From contig JAPVLO010000133.1 of NCBI GenBank assembly GCA_027257055.1, positions 3,844,001-3,908,000 on the forward strand: DNA of 64,000 nt. The letters run 5' to 3'. Of this stretch, positions 47,501 through 61,064 are shown piece after piece; position 1 is the first letter of the stretch, and each line of letters opens with the position of its first letter. Source of the DNA: Cephalopachus bancanus (Eukaryota > Chordata > Mammalia > Primates > Tarsiidae). The translations under genes and the position numbers were made by a program. The notes beneath the pieces are model-generated. The model was given only the letters and a program-made list of their open reading frames with translations, had not been told where the DNA came from and made no database searches.

Positions 47501-47830
47501 AGGCCATGCATGGTGACACTCACGCCTGTAATCCCAGAAATTTGGGAGACTGAATCAGGAGGATTGCTTGAGTCTGGGAGTTCAAGACCAGCCTGGGCAA
47601 CATAGCAGGACCTTGTCTCTACAAAAAATAAAATAAAAAAATTAGCTGGGCATGGTGGTGCATGTCTGTAATCCCAGCTACTTAGGAGGCTGAGGTAAAG
47701 GATCACCCAAGCTCAGTAGTTTGAGGCTGCTGTGAGTTGTGATTATGCCATTGCAATCCAGCCTGGGTGACAGAGGGAAACCACAACTAAAAAAATAAAT
47801 AGAATAATAATAAAATAAAATAAAACTAAG
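47501..47830 (+). mobile_element. Older Alu-like SINE with long A/T tail
   Basis: CAGGCCATGCATGGTGACAC start, linker CTACAAAAAATAAAATAAAA, tail AAAAAAATAAATAGAATAAT. Confidence 0.91.
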
Positions 47831-48640
47831 ATAAAACACTAATCATAGGAGAGACAAGATATTCAAGATAGCTCCAATATAAAGTCAAACGTCAAAACAC
47901 TGTAAAAAAATTGCATGATCAAAGCATTGTAGGCATTCAGAGAAGATAGGGCTGTCAGGATAGGTTTTACAGGAAGACCCTCGAAGAAAATGGAGACTGT
48001 GACAGGCGGGGATGGAGCAGGAGGGTGGAAAGGGACAGGCATTCCAGAAGGAGAGAATGCCAGAAGCAGCAGTCTGAGGGGTGGAAAGAGGAAACGGGGT
48101 GGGGAATGGCCCTGGGCCTGGGTATTGTTCAACCCCGTGGAGGGAGGGCGGGGTTGGGGTGGACACTGTGGCCAGCTGCAGGTCTGTATGCCACTAGGTG
48201 AGGGGGAGCTCCCCCATTTCAGATGAGGTGCATGACCCAAGACCTATGTACTGGGAAGGTTAATCTGGCAAGACTCTGGAAAAAATTTGAAGTGGTAACA
48301 GGGAGAAGAAAGGAGTCCTTAGAAGAAGGTTTGTGGCTACATCCGATGGGAGAGGTCCCGGGGACATTGGAGAGGTGCCAGTGCGAAAGTCACTAGCCGT
48401 GTGTGACTCTTGAGAAATACGGCTAGTCCCAACTGAGGTGTGTCATGGGAGTAAGATGCCCAAAGAATGTTGAAGACTTAGCACACACAGAAAAAGTATA
48501 TGAAATATCTCAGTGATAGTTTTCTATGTTGACTAAATGTTGAAGTGACAATATCTTGAACCTATTAGGATAGATAAAATATATGATTAAAAATTAATTT
48601 CACCTGTTTGTTTTTGTTGTTTTAAATGCTGCTACTAGAA

Positions 48641-48946
48641 CTTTTTTTTTTTTTTTTTTTTTTTTGAGTTAGAGTCTCACTCTGTTGTCCAGGTTGGAGT
48701 GCAATGGCATGCTTATGGCCACTGCAGCCTTGACTTCCTGGGCTCAGGCGATCCTTTTGCCTCAGTCTTCAAAGTAGCTAGAAACATAGGTGCACACCAC
48801 CACACCTGGCTAATATTTGAATTTATTGTAGAGATGAAGTCTTGCCAAGTTGCTCAGTCTGGTCTCAAAGCCCTAGACTCAGGTAATCCTCTTGCCTCTG
48901 CCTCCCAAAGAGCTGATATGACAGGAGTGAGTCACCACACCTGGCA
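48641..48946 (-). mobile_element. Alu-like SINE with 24-T tail
   Basis: A long T run to 48665, then GAGTTAGAGTCTCACTCTG and both monomers, ending CACCACACCTGGC. Confidence 0.93.
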
Positions 48947-48964
48947 GGGCATTTAAAATTATGT

Positions 48965-49440
48965 ATGTGGTTTGCATGTGTAGTGAGTACTCGTTGTGTA
49001 CTGGGAACATTCCTAGATGCTAGAGACACAGGAGTGAGCAAGACAGAAAGCTCCCGCCTCATGAAAAGTTCCAGTGTTTGATGGGAGAACATAAGTAAGA
49101 AAACAAATAGAAAGATAACTTCAGTCAGTGAGACGTGTCACGAAAATATAATGAGCGTGTTCTGGGCAGAAGCAGCAGCAGCTGCAAAGGCCCTGAGGTG
49201 GGACCACGCTTGGCAGGCTCAAGACACAGAAAGAAAGCCAGAACTTGTTGATGAGGGGTGTTAGGAGACTGGGCCACAGAGGTAGGCCAGGGCTGGATCA
49301 CAGGGCCCTGTGAGGTCAGGTGAGGAGTGTGGGTTTCTACCTCAGTACAATGGAACACTGTTGGAGAATGTTAAACAGGCTGGATTAAGAGGTGTCACGA
49401 GTGAGTAAAAGAGAAAGAAAGTGAAAATGATTATGAAATT
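48965..49440 (-). mobile_element. Ancient L2 LINE fragment
   Basis: GCTGCAAAGGCCCTGAGGTG, GGGCCACAGAGGTAGGCC and GATCACAGGGCCCTGTGAGG are the reverse of the L2 3' region (GGGCCTTTGC words). Confidence 0.65.
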
Positions 49441-49555
49441 TTGACTCTGTATGATCTGAAATATGATGGTCTCATTCTTAGAAAAAGTCAGACAAATTTG
49501 GCAGAGATTGCTGAGTGCAATTTTGGGTGTTTTAATGTGAATATTCTGTTTTTAT

Positions 49556-49850
49556 TTATTTGTTGTTTGAAGCAGTGTCTCACTCTGTCACCCAGACTGG
49601 ACTGCAGTGGTGTGGCCATAGTTCACTATAACCTCAAACTCCTGGGCTCAAGCAATCCTCCTGCCTCAGCCTTCCTAGTAACTGGGACTACAGGCATGCA
49701 CCATCATGCCCAGCTACTTTTTTTTTTTTTGGTAGAGATAGAGTCTTGTTATGTTGCCCGGGCTAGTCTAAAACTCCTGGCCTTATGTGATCCTCCTGCT
49801 TCGGCTTCCCAATGTGCTGGGATCACAGGAATGAACTACCATGCCTGGCT
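49556..49850 (-). mobile_element. Older Alu-like SINE
   Basis: AAGCAGTGTCTCACTCTGTC, T run at 49719-49730, ends AACTACCATGCCTGGC. Confidence 0.9.
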
Positions 49851-51253
49851 TAAATTTGAATACTTTAAAACTAGTAAATAAGATGCCTTGAAAGGGGGAA
49901 AAAAAAAGGAAACAAAACTGAATATAGCAACCAAACAATTAATTGATCAGGGATTTCAGAAAGAAAAGTGGGGGAAAAAAGTATACCCCAAAAGTGATAT
50001 TCCTTTATTTTTTTAAAGCTATATTAGCTCCTTTCAAAAAAAAACTTTTTAGCTCTGTGAACATAAAGTAATGACAGAATTTTGAATATGGTTGCTTGTT
50101 GCCAGGGCAGAGGGTGCCCCAATATTCCTGAGATTAGAAGTTCAGTCTGTTTTTTTAAGCACTACAAGCATGAATTGTTTAACCAGAGAATCCCACTTAA
50201 CTATCTACCAAATGGCCTTTGATTTTAAGCATGATTCTAAAATCATGTGAATAAATACTTCTAAAACAGATTAAATTGTAGCATACCAGTATTCTACTTT
50301 TATCATCTATTTCTCAGTGACCACACATTTGGAGACAAGTGATATTTCCTTCATGAAGTTTCCTTTTGTCGAAAGGTCATACACAGAACAAAATTTCGTA
50401 GCCTGACTCACAAGTTGCTGCAATAATAGCTTGCTTATTCCACAGGTTTCTCTAGCTCACTTGCAATAAGTCTTACTGTTCTGTTTCCATACTTGAAAAA
50501 TATAGTCGTGTAAGAAAGACAAAACGTTTCATTTGAAAAAGACTTTCCACTGCTTAGCGCCAGTCCATGTCATACTCAATATTGTGCTACTTAAAGGGCT
50601 TATGGGCAGCAACATGGTGACGAATGTATGGGACTCCCAAGAGCCATGCACAGAAGACAGCACAGGCCCTGGCCTCTTATTTACCGAGAGATGAGACATT
50701 GTAACTTAAAGGTCACCGTCTCATTAGGGCTGATGAAAGACCCATTCATTTCCTTGATGTTGTACATTCTAGACTGAGTTTGAAGGGAGGCCCATCATAG
50801 ACACAAATATTTACACACAGTTGAAAGGCCATTATCTCAGCTCATTTTCAAAGTCAATTTCCCCTAGAGTCTCTTCGAAACATTCTCAGCTGCCGTAGTT
50901 CAGAGTTTACAAGTCAATAGAACAATTTGGAAAGGGCCATTAGAGGTCATCACTTCTATAGTGACTTTCCTTATACATTATCTCCTCCAACTTTAGGCCA
51001 AAGGGTAAGAAATTGGGTTTGAAAAAAATACCTGAAACTGAAAATAGAAAGTAATAAAGGAAAATTAGGTTCTTTTCTTCCTTAGTAAATGCACCTCCAG
51101 CACAAAGTGAAGTGAAATAGCTTACGTGTACATGGTCTTCTTTTCCAAGACTGTGTTGATGTGTTTTGGTATGGCTTGTAAATGAAAGCATCTCATATTT
51201 ACTCTCTCTCTCTGCCTTCTAATATTATATTTATTTTTTCTTTTTTTAACCAG
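49851..51253. other. Intron, nothing recognised
   Basis: Unique-looking sequence leading into the 27-nt exon; no SINE. Confidence 0.5.
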
Positions 51254-51280
51254 GGAATTCCTGGGTACAAGGGGGACAAG
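51254..51280 (+). CDS. COL28A1: COL28A1-like 27-nt collagen exon
   Basis: After a long T-rich tract and AACCAG come nine codons, GIPGYKGDK (residues 286-294), then GTAAGTTGG. Three complete triplets in phase 0 make this half of a 54-nt unit. It is too short to be seen as an ORF, but it is supported by excellent splice sites and an unbroken triplet register with both neighbours. Confidence 0.9.
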
Positions 51281-51535
51281 GTAAGTTGGTAACAGAATGG
51301 AGAAACCAGAATTTTGTAAAGAAAAACAGAAACATAAGTGTTCCTAGGCACTTGATAAGTTATTTTCCTTTACTTTTGTATGACTGGATTCCCTCGTGCC
51401 TAAGTATATTCTTAACTCTGTTAACATAAAATAATAAAAGGACTTAAGATATAAATGTGTTGTAAGGGTGGAGGATACCCTGAGGTGGCTGAGATTAGAG
51501 TCTGGCCTCCCTTAGCTTTGCAGGCACCAATTCTT

Positions 51536-51818
51536 CCTTTTTTTGGAGTCAGAGTTTCACTCTATTGCCCAGGTTGGAGTGCAGTGGCCCAATCATGACT
51601 CGCTGCAGCCTTGACCTCCTGAGCTCAGGAGAGCCTTATGCCTCAGCCTCCTGAGTAGCTGGGACTATAGGCATGTGCCACCAGGCCTGACTAATTTTTT
51701 GATTTTTTGTAGGGACAAGGTCTTGCTATATTGTCCAGACAGGTCTCAAACTCCTGGTCTCAATCAATCCTCCTGCCTCAGCCTCCCAAATTGTTGGATT
51801 ACAGGTCACTGTGCCTGG
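51536..51818 (-). mobile_element. Older Alu-like SINE 256 bp after a collagen exon
   Basis: GGAGTCAGAGTTTCACTCTA through CACTGTGCCTGG. The repeat CAATTCTT flanks it. Confidence 0.9.
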
Positions 51819-52142
51819 ATTTATCAATTCTTTTAATAGAGAACCCAATTTAACAGCCACACGACACAGAAATCCAGACCAAAATTTTTTCTACACAAAC
51901 AGATGCAACAGTTCTGCAAGTAGCTTGCTCCCCTGGCACTTAGCTTTTTAGGAAAACCTGGACACCAAACCTTCTCCCAAGGGAAAGAAGATTTGATTAA
52001 GCAGTAAAGAACCACTGACTTCACTGAGTCAGGCATCTGGGTAGATCTTACAAGGGGAGCATATTTGGTAATCAAGTGGTATGGGTTGGTAGATGATTTT
52101 ATGATGATTTGCAAGTTAGGAAATCACTGCTTCAGAAGAATT

Positions 52143-52393
52143 ATTTTTTTTGAGTTGGATTCCCATTTTGTTACCCAGGCTGGAGTGCAGTGGCATGCTC
52201 ATGGTCACTCCAGCATCGACCTGCTGAGCTCCGGCAATCCTTCTGCTTCAGCCTTCCAAGTAGCCAGAACTAGAGGTGCGTGCTACCACGCCAGGCTAAT
52301 TTTTTATTTATTGTAGAGACTAGGTCTCACCAAGTTTCTTGGGTTGGTCTCGAGCCCATAGGCTCAGGCAATCTGCTTGTCTCGGCCTTCAAA
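52143..52393 (-). mobile_element. Alu-like SINE, head truncated
   Basis: T run, GAGTTGGATTCCCATTTTG, both monomers, stopping at CTCGGCCTTCAAAAG. It lies head to head with the next SINE. Confidence 0.9.
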
Positions 52394-52404
52394 AGAAATT
52401 AATG

Positions 52405-52998
52405 CCAGGCATGGTGGCTCACCTCTGTAATCCCAGCACTTTGGGAGGCTGAGGCAATAAGGTTGCTTAAACCTGGGAATTTGAGACCAGCCTGGGCAGT
52501 ATAGCAAGACTTTGTCTCTCTTTTTTTTTTTTTTTTTTGAGTTGGAGTCTCACTCTGTTGCCCAGGCTGGAGTGCAGTGGCACACTCATGGCCACCACAG
52601 CCTTGACCTGCTGGGCTCAGGTGATCCTTCCACCTCAGCCTTCCAAGTAGCTGGAATTACAGGCACATACCACCATGGCCCACTAATTTTTAGATTTATT
52701 GTAGAGACACGGTCTCACCAAGCTGCCCAGGCTCGTCTCGAACACCTGGACTTAGGCAATCCTCTCACCTCGGCCTCCTAAGGTGCTGGGATTACAGGCT
52801 TGAGCCACTGTGCCCAGCCTCGTCTCTTTAAGGAAATAATTAAAAAATTAGCCAGGTGTGGTGGTATGTGCCTATAGTCCCGACTACTTGGGAGGCTGAG
52901 GCAGAAGGGTCACCTGAGACCAGGAGGTGGAGGCTGTGGTGAGCCGTGATCATGCCACTGCACTTCAGCCTAGATGACAAAGTGAGATCCTGATTCAA
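52405..52998 (+). mobile_element. Alu-like SINE split by an inverted one
   Basis: The first part, 52405-52518, starts GCCAGGCATGGTGGCTCACC. It resumes at about 52819 with CGTCTCTTTAAGGAAATAA and ends GATTCAAAGGAAAAAAATA. Host of the minus-strand copy at 52519. Confidence 0.9.
52519..52818 (-). mobile_element. Alu-like SINE nested in the copy at 52405, opposite strand
   Basis: T18 run, GAGTTGGAGTCTCACTCTG, full dimer, ends GAGCCACTGTGCCCAGCC. GTCTCT words sit on both sides. Confidence 0.93.
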
Positions 52999-52999
52999 A

Positions 53000-53259
53000 G
53001 GAAAAAAATATATATATATGCCAAATAAAGTATAAACATTTTAAGAGATGTTATCTACTACTCTTGAAGTTGAATAAAATTATGATAGCAATGTGTAGTA
53101 TGATGTTCACTCAACCATGCTTCTGCCGTTTTTTTTTTTTTTTACTATCCTGCCTGTTGCATGGTGATGCTAGCATTCGTTCGATTAATGCCATCTTTTG
53201 AGTGAGTCTCATACTTAAAATGTGTATACATTTTTTTGGTACCGCCTCTACATACTGAG

Positions 53260-53295
<36 letters not shown>

Positions 53296-54678
53296 CACAC
53301 AGATTTTTTTGAAGAGATTCATTTAATCTTCTGGAGAATTGTAGATTTACTGGAAGAGTTTTCACTTGGAAAATACAAGCTGTCAGAGCAAAGTGACCCT
53401 GAACCATCAGCATCCAAACCCGAATTTCACCAGGAGACGCAGCAGCATCAGAAATCAGAGGCTGGGAACAGAGCTGATCTGTTCGTGGCTTTCCGAAGCA
53501 CTCGCTCTCTGAAGCTACGTACTTGTGGCCATTCCACAGGGATTAATAAGCCCATCAAAAAGGAAAATGCCTTTGCAGAGGCAAACAACATGAGTACAAT
53601 ATTTTCATTGATGGAAATCTGCCCCCAAAACAAATGCTGTTCCTCAGGCCCCTATAGTTAAAAAATCTGTCTGGACAAATGGAATGAGAATTGTGGCCAA
53701 AAGAATTTGGAGTGTATTTATGGTGCTCTTCTGTTTAATATTTTGGTGGTTGACTCATTTTAGTTCCATCTAGCATGATTCAATTATGTGCTATCTAATT
53801 GATTCTTCAAGTTATTTTCCATTTGCATTCAGAAATAAATGTCCAACTTGTTCTAAGGGAAAACTCAGTTTTTCCTGGGTCAGTTAGACTCACAAAGGGA
53901 TGTGAAGAGGGAACAGATTGCTGTTTTGAAAAGAGGCACAGTAGGCTCTAGGGACCGCACCTCCCACCAGCTGGCACCTGATGGCAGCAAGAGCCAGGTG
54001 GTGCCCTAGGCAGAAGTTTCAGATGGATAGAAAGGAGCTTACAACCCATGGCAGTGACTGCCCAGCTACAGGTGCCTGATAAGGGCATAGGCTCGTAAGC
54101 TGGTGGTCATTAACTAACGATGTCTCTGAGCTGCATTTTGCTCATCCACGAGCACTGATCTGTACATCTCGCAAGGCTGTTGTGGGATTAGCAAAAATTT
54201 AAAGACCCAGTTGCACACTTTGTATTCATCCTTGGAGGTCACGACTGCAAATTCCCTTCTTAGAGCCCTGCTATTTGAAGCGTGGTCTGCAAACCCCTGT
54301 TAGGCTATGAGCTCTTTGTTGCTATCCTGCCACAAGATAAAGCTTGCACCAGCAAATAAATCCATTCTATGACCATATACACTAAGTTCAGCTGATGTTT
54401 ATTTTTCGTAGCAAGACCACCACAATGGAGGAAGCAATGCATTGATTTACATTAGAGTGCAATTTCCCTCTGCCATTGTGGATTGGCGCTTCTGTGCCCT
54501 AGAACGCCCCAGGAGCAGGTTAAAGCAGTAGTAGCCACAGCAGCAGCAACCAGTGATGAGGGCACTGGGCTAGGAGCCACTGGCTGGCCTCAACAGTTGA
54601 ATACAGTTGCATGATTTAATCTCTCCAGCTGGGTTTGTTTATCTTGAAAATGAGAATTGATTTGAGGTTCAAAAAAAG

Positions 54679-54679
<1 letters not shown>
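53000..54679. other. Intron with an unexplained open stretch
   Basis: After the AC run, the plus frame is open from about 53295 to 53658 without an ATG until 53590. The translation is polar and resembles no family I know. Splice borders and collagen triplets are absent, so I treat it as non-coding. Confidence 0.4.
53262..53294. repeat. (AC)n microsatellite, 16 units
   Basis: AC run followed by a second short ACATCACAC. Confidence 0.98.
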
Positions 54680-54724
<45 letters not shown>

Positions 54725-54737
54725 ATACATACACACC
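54680..54737. repeat. (AC)n microsatellite with ACAT tail
   Basis: About 20 AC units, then ACATACACATACATACAC. Confidence 0.98.
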
Positions 54738-54874
54738 CTCATATATGCATTTTAAAAATTCTGAAGTACTTTACAAACAAGAGATTATATTGTTATGATT
54801 GTGAATCTTTTTCTGTCCTTTTTCTGTTGCTTTTTAGTTCTAAATATTACAAGTCTTAGAAGTCTGATATAGAC

Positions 54875-55170
<296 letters not shown>

Positions 55171-55239
55171 AAAGTCTGATGTAATTAATTAGTATTCAGT
55201 GGTCCTAATTCTTAATCTACTTTAGTAAACTATTTGCCC

Positions 55240-55800
55240 TTCTAAAAATTTTTATTTTTATTAAAATAATTAATTTACAAATAAAAAATATATATTTATT
55301 TTGTGAAACATGATGTTTTGGTATATGTATACACTGAAATGACTAAATAATGCTAAACAACATATGTATTAATCCACATACATATTATTTATTTGTGGTG
55401 AGAACACTTAAAATCTACTCTCAGCAATTTTCAAGAACATTTGAAATTAACTTTGTTATTGTTATTACTATAGTCATGCTATAGAACCAATCTCTTGCTT
55501 ACTCCTCCTAACCAACTGAATTTTGTATCCTTTGACCATGTCTCCCCAATCCCTACCTGTTACCCCTGGTAATCACCGTTCTGTCCTCTGCTTCTGAGTT
55601 CAACTTTTTAAGACGCTATATATAAGTGAGATTGCGCAGTACTTGTCTTTCTGTGTTTGGCTTGTGTCACTGAACATACGTTCTCCAAGTTTATCCACAT
55701 TCCTACAAATGACAGGATTTTCTTCTTAAAGTCTGGGTAGTATTCCATTGTGTTTATATACAACATTTTCTTTACTTAATCTTTTGAATGACAAATTTCT
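55240..55800 (-). mobile_element. Old L1 3' end fragment (L1M-like)
   Basis: It contains GTGAAACATGATGTTTTGG, CTATATATAAGTGAGATTGCG and GGGTAGTATTCCATTGTG in the order of mammalian L1 3' ends read on the opposite strand. It is diverged and 5'-truncated. Confidence 0.8.
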
Positions 55801-56644
55801 AGTCTGTAAAGTTGGGTTAATCTCTATCTCAGACAGTTAGGGTCAGGTTAACTGAGATATTGTCTGTAAGATACATTAATAAGCTCTAAGACATAATTCA
55901 AATGTTATTTTTTTTTCTCAGTGATATTCTAGAAAACAGGACGATAGAGCATGGTAATGGAAAACACATAGCAGGCTTGCTGCCAACACCCTGCCTCAGC
56001 AGACCTTGCTAACACATTATGGTAGCGTTACCCCCAACTCATGACACCATCTCATGAATCATGAATGTTTCTCTTCTCACAGTTCTCTAAGCAAATACTA
56101 CTGGCTAATCAGGGTTGGTCTTCAGGCTGGAACATGGTATTGTTGAAAACAACTCAGGGACTAAACTCTAAACTCAGGGACTCTGAGTTAGAATAGACCC
56201 AAGTTAAGACCCTAATTCTTCTACTTACAGCTGTATGATCTCACTGAGTTTAAATGTTCTCAGCTGTAAGAATGATGAAACTGATCACATTGTGCCACAG
56301 TGTGAATTCAATTAAGTCATGTATGCAAAAAGACATACAGTATGTGGTAGATGCTAGGCTCCTTTCCTTCTAATTTCATCCATTTCTCCAAAATATCAAG
56401 CCTCATTCAGTGTTATTATTGATTTTTGATTCTGTCGAGTTAAGGATGACTCGTGGATAAAATTTTCAGAGTTCAGTGCCCATATAACCCATACTATACA
56501 TGATAAAATTGTATAGAAATCAACAGAGTGCTTATGTCATAAGATTCTGCTGGAAATCGTCAAAACAACAACAAAAAAAAAACAACAAAAATCCTAACAT
56601 TAAATGGCTGCAAGTGTTCTCTTATTTATTTCATTTTTTTTTAG

Positions 56645-56689
56645 GGTGAACGTGGGGAATGCGGTAAACCAGGAATAAAAGGCGACAAA
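56645..56689 (+). CDS. COL28A1: COL28A1-like collagen exon with helix cysteine (45 nt)
   Basis: A T-rich tract ending TTTTTTTTAG is followed by 45 nt encoding GERGECGKPGIKGDK (residues 295-309), then GTAAGAAG. It holds five perfect triplets, phase 0. Cys300 lies inside the triple helix in a Y position (GEC), which is uncommon in fibrillar collagens and could allow an interchain disulfide. Confidence 0.93.
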
Positions 56690-57983
56690 GTAAGAAGCAT
56701 GTTTTTAAAATGCTAACAGCTGTGATCCCTTGTGGGCTGCATTTCCTTAAGGGGAAACTCCTGGGCTGAATTATGTTGCTCTCACTACTAGAGTTGGAGT
56801 CAATGGCTCGATTTTCACATCTGTAAAACATGAAGTAGAAAACAAAGTGATGCCTAACTTAGTTAATGGAGCCCCCAAATGCCTTTCTTATGGACCATTA
56901 AAAGACTTTGTTTTGTGACATCCTAACCTTGGAGGCCAGGCCTACTAAATGATCTGGTGAAAAGAATAATTTAACCAGCCAAGTCAGTTCCAGCTCTGTC
57001 AGAGCAGAATCACTTTCCAGATGTAAATAGCACTGAGAACCGGCACTCTCGAAGCAGAGTGGAGAACTCTATGAAATAAGCTAGTGAGATAGTTATAAAC
57101 AATGTGGCACAATTAGACACAGTGGTTTGGAATTTCGAGAATACGGCAAGACACAGGTAATTGGATAGGTGTCTACCTTTAGTTATAAAGTAAATATGGA
57201 TAAAGCACTTAAACTGGAAATGATATTAAGTATGTTAAAGAGTTCCTCAACAGACCAAAAATATAGAGAGATTACATCTGAACGTATAACATTAAAGGAA
57301 AAAGTATAGAGTAAAATTAGTTTTCATTATAGTTAAGAAGCACTAACAGCATGCCACCAAAATACTTAACTCTTTCAATATCTGTATTGTAATTATGGGA
57401 GGGAGTTAACGAGAGAAAGGAAACAGGAGGTTAAAAGAAGAGGGTGAGATAATGACACTGGCCCATGGAGCTAAACACTGTAAACAGCTTGAGACTTTCT
57501 GAAAGTTTTTAGACTACTGTAGAGTGAAAGGTCAGGTGAATATGCAGGATGTGGGCTTGGTAATTATCTCTGGGCAGATGGAAGAGTTTGATAATGAATA
57601 CATTCTTCCTGGAGGTTAATTGGAAATGGGAGATGGACACAGGTACTTGGAAATATAGAAGGAACATCCATAGAGGAAAACAGAAATGAAAGCCAAACAA
57701 TAACTGAAAAAATTATATGCACAGAAAATGGTTGACAAGGAATTAATTTCCTATTTCATTGACTAAGATGTTGGGGATCGAAAAATGCCCCATTATTTTC
57801 TGTGCCAAAAAGGAAGAAAGAAAAAAAAAATAACCACCCATGATAAATATAAGATGCAATTGATTTCAAGGCACACCTCAATGTCAGAGATGTAAAAATG
57901 TGACAAAATGTGTATCTTAGAATCAATGAGAGATCGTATCCTTGACACAAAGAGTTCACACAAGTTTATTTTAAAAACATACG
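56690..57983. other. Intron, nothing recognised
   Basis: Purine-rich, SINE-free sequence between the Cys-bearing collagen exon and the RPS15A pseudogene. Confidence 0.5.
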
Positions 57984-58456
<473 letters not shown>

Positions 58457-59788
58457 TATGAACCACATGAAGAGACACAAACGAGGCAATATAAGTGGTT
58501 AATAAATGAGAAATACATCCAAACACACTAGCAATCAGATAAGTGAGATTAAGACATTAAAATACTGTTTCATGGACAACCCCCTAGGATCCTCTCCCAT
58601 TGTGGGAGCTTTTCTGTACTCTCAATAAATTCTGTTTTCAAAAAAAGAATACTATTTCACATATCAAACTAGCAAACACTGAAATAACATACAATGCAGA
58701 GTGTTGAGGGGGATTCCGTAAGCTGAAGACGAACTTGCTCATACCTAGGTAGTGGGAATGGACAACAAACCAACTTTATGGGGAAAGTTCCTCTTTCTTT
58801 CCGTATTCGGTGTGAGAGACAAAGATCCAGCAAGAGCCTTAAATGTGCTTGTAGTCTCTGCCTCTGTCATCTTCTAGGAAGAAATCCTTAGGAATGAAGC
58901 AGAAGTTGGGCAATAATTTATATACAAAGATGTTCATCATAATGTTACTTAAAACAGCAACCATCAAAATACTTGAAGGTCAGAACTAGGAAAATGAATA
59001 CACAACTGATGATAGGTCCCTATTCTTGAATAATATTCTGCTTACTATGAGTTTTTAATAACATGGAAAAATATTTTTGTTACAATGTAAGGCCAAATAG
59101 GTAGAACACAACATTGGATGTACATTTAGATAAAATTTTTTGAAGAAAAATCTATTGGGAATAATTCTGGATTAAAATATGCCAAAAATGTTTTGGCATT
59201 TAAACTGGAATTACCTCCATGTGATTTTTTTTAAAAGTTTTTTTTTTACATTTTTTTCTGTAATTGTCAAAGTGTGTTTATCATTAGCAGGGTATACTTT
59301 GATAAGCAAAAGAAAAGTAGAAATCCAGGGAACGAGAAACTATATTATACTCTCATAAAAATACCTTTTAAAGGGTTTTCTAGTCATGGAACACATTGAA
59401 ATACTCTCTATTTGGAGAGCGTTGAGTATAAATAGTGTTTTGCTAAGTTCCATGTCTTGCAGAGTGATCTAGATATTAACGGAAATGAACGAAATTGGTA
59501 TTTTAATTAACATTGCCTTGTTGGAAGAAAAAACATTCCACCATCTACTTCCTTCTAAGGAATCTTATGAAGTAATTCTTTAACTAAAATGTCATATATA
59601 GGCCAGGAATTTCCATCTAAAATTATATTTTCATGGAGTTTGTTTATGAAAGTTTGACACCCCCCCACCACTGGCTTGTTGATTTGAATCATTTCAGTGT
59701 ATTGGTTTTGAATAACCAGAACACATTTCCTTCCCTTGCACCTAAAATACTGCACTTTGAAGGACTTATTGTCAATTTTATTCCACAG
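58457..59788. other. Intron with a small LTR-end-like piece
   Basis: TCCTCTCCCATTGTGGGAGC followed by CTCTCAATAAATTCTG at 58590-58637 looks like the R region of an LTR, then an A run. The remainder is AT-rich and unrecognised. Confidence 0.35.
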
Positions 59789-59833
59789 GGATCCTCAGGG
59801 CCATATGGACCAAAGGGACCCAGAGGACTTCAG
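59789..59833 (+). CDS. COL28A1: COL28A1-like collagen exon (45 nt)
   Basis: The exon lies between TTATTCCACAG and GTAAAGAGG. It encodes five perfect triplets, GSSGPYGPKGPRGLQ (residues 310-324), in phase 0. Another 45-nt unit typical of collagen genes, it continues the reading frame from the exon at 56645. Confidence 0.93.
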
Positions 59834-60554
59834 GTAAAGAGGTTAAATCCAAATTGAAGTCTGGATTAGAGTCACCTGGGAGCATCTAACACCCCCTTTC
59901 CCATGTGCACCCTCTACCAATTAAATCAGAATGTCTTGGGGTTGGAGCCAGGCATTAATAGTTTTAAAGATTCCCAGATGATTGCAATGTGCAATAAACT
60001 TTGGAAAACACTTCTCCAACGTTCTGATGAACTCACTTAGGTTCCCTAAAGGTAGGTACCAACAGGCAAGTCGTCTCAGTGAGTAGCTAAGGGGATGAAG
60101 TTAAAAATTAGAGTCTGGAAGATGAAGAAAGTCAAAGTAGTCAAAAGTAGAATGTAACTATTTTTGCATTGCTACTTTGATATAGTTGGAAAAACTCTGC
60201 ATTTTATTTAAATTACAGTATTTATATTGTTCCAACACTACAAGCAGTTGTGCACTATAATATGAACTGATTTATTTGTTAGATACCCTTTGAACTTCAG
60301 AAATAGTCTGGATCATTTTTTCCCAGTCTAGGAACTTGTCTTTTCTAACATCATAATGGGTGTGTGTGTGAAAAATTAATTTCAGTATTTCAAAAAATCT
60401 ACTGAAAATTATACTCCACCCAGGATTTCCTAGACAGCATCTTGTTAACCACCAATTTCTTTGATTTGGCCTGGACTTGTCAGAACAGAGCAGTAACTCT
60501 GGTTATCACAGAGTCATTGGAAGCTCTTTCAATTATATATGCCGTAGATTTTTT

Positions 60555-60705
60555 GGTAGCGCATACCTGTAATTCTGGCTACTTGGAAGGCTGAGGCGGA
60601 AGGATCGCCGGAGCCCAGCAGGTCGAGGCTGCAGTGGCTGGGAGTGGCCCCTGCACTCCAGTCTAGGTGACAGAGTGAGACTCCAACTCAAAAAAAAAAA
60701 AAAAA
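60555..60705 (+). mobile_element. Half Alu-like SINE (right monomer only)
   Basis: Starts GGTAGCGCATACCTGTAATTC and ends GAGACTCCAACTCAAAAAAA. The left monomer is missing, so it is a 5'-truncated insertion of the young type. Confidence 0.92.
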
Positions 60706-61010
60706 GATGTTTAATCAGCAAAATCTTTCAAAAAAGGGGTCTAGTGTAGGAATAAACTTGAAAGCAAAGGTTTATAAAACAGATATCTCAATAAAATGTT
60801 TGCTGTCAGCATAAGTGCTATTTAAAAGCTATTTATTTGATTCAAGAAATTTTACCTCATTCCATTTCTCAGTTGAATGTGATCTCAATTTTGCTCTGAG
60901 TTGTATAGTCTCACTTCTAACTCCAGGGTTTCTAGGGACCCTAAAGAAGGGTTCATTCCTGGCTGGCCTTTTGTAAACAGGACTAATTCTTGGTTTTCAT
61001 CTTGGAGCAG

Positions 61011-61064
61011 GGCATCAGTGGACCTCCGGGGGACCCAGGCCCAAAAGGAATTCAAGGCAATAAG
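61011..61064 (+). CDS. COL28A1: COL28A1-like collagen exon, last in the window (54 nt)
   Basis: The exon is preceded by CTTGGAGCAG (a weaker pyrimidine tract than its neighbours) and followed by GTAAAC. It encodes GISGPPGDPGPKGIQGNK (residues 325-342), six perfect triplets, phase 0. No further collagen exon was recognised before 64000, so the gene continues to the right with most of its helix and all C-terminal domains missing here. Confidence 0.93.

Noticed and set aside
53236..53661. 141-codon plus-strand ORF after the AC repeat
   Set aside because: The N-terminal part is the microsatellite (His-Thr repeat), there is no ATG for most of it, and no collagen triplets or matching splice borders.
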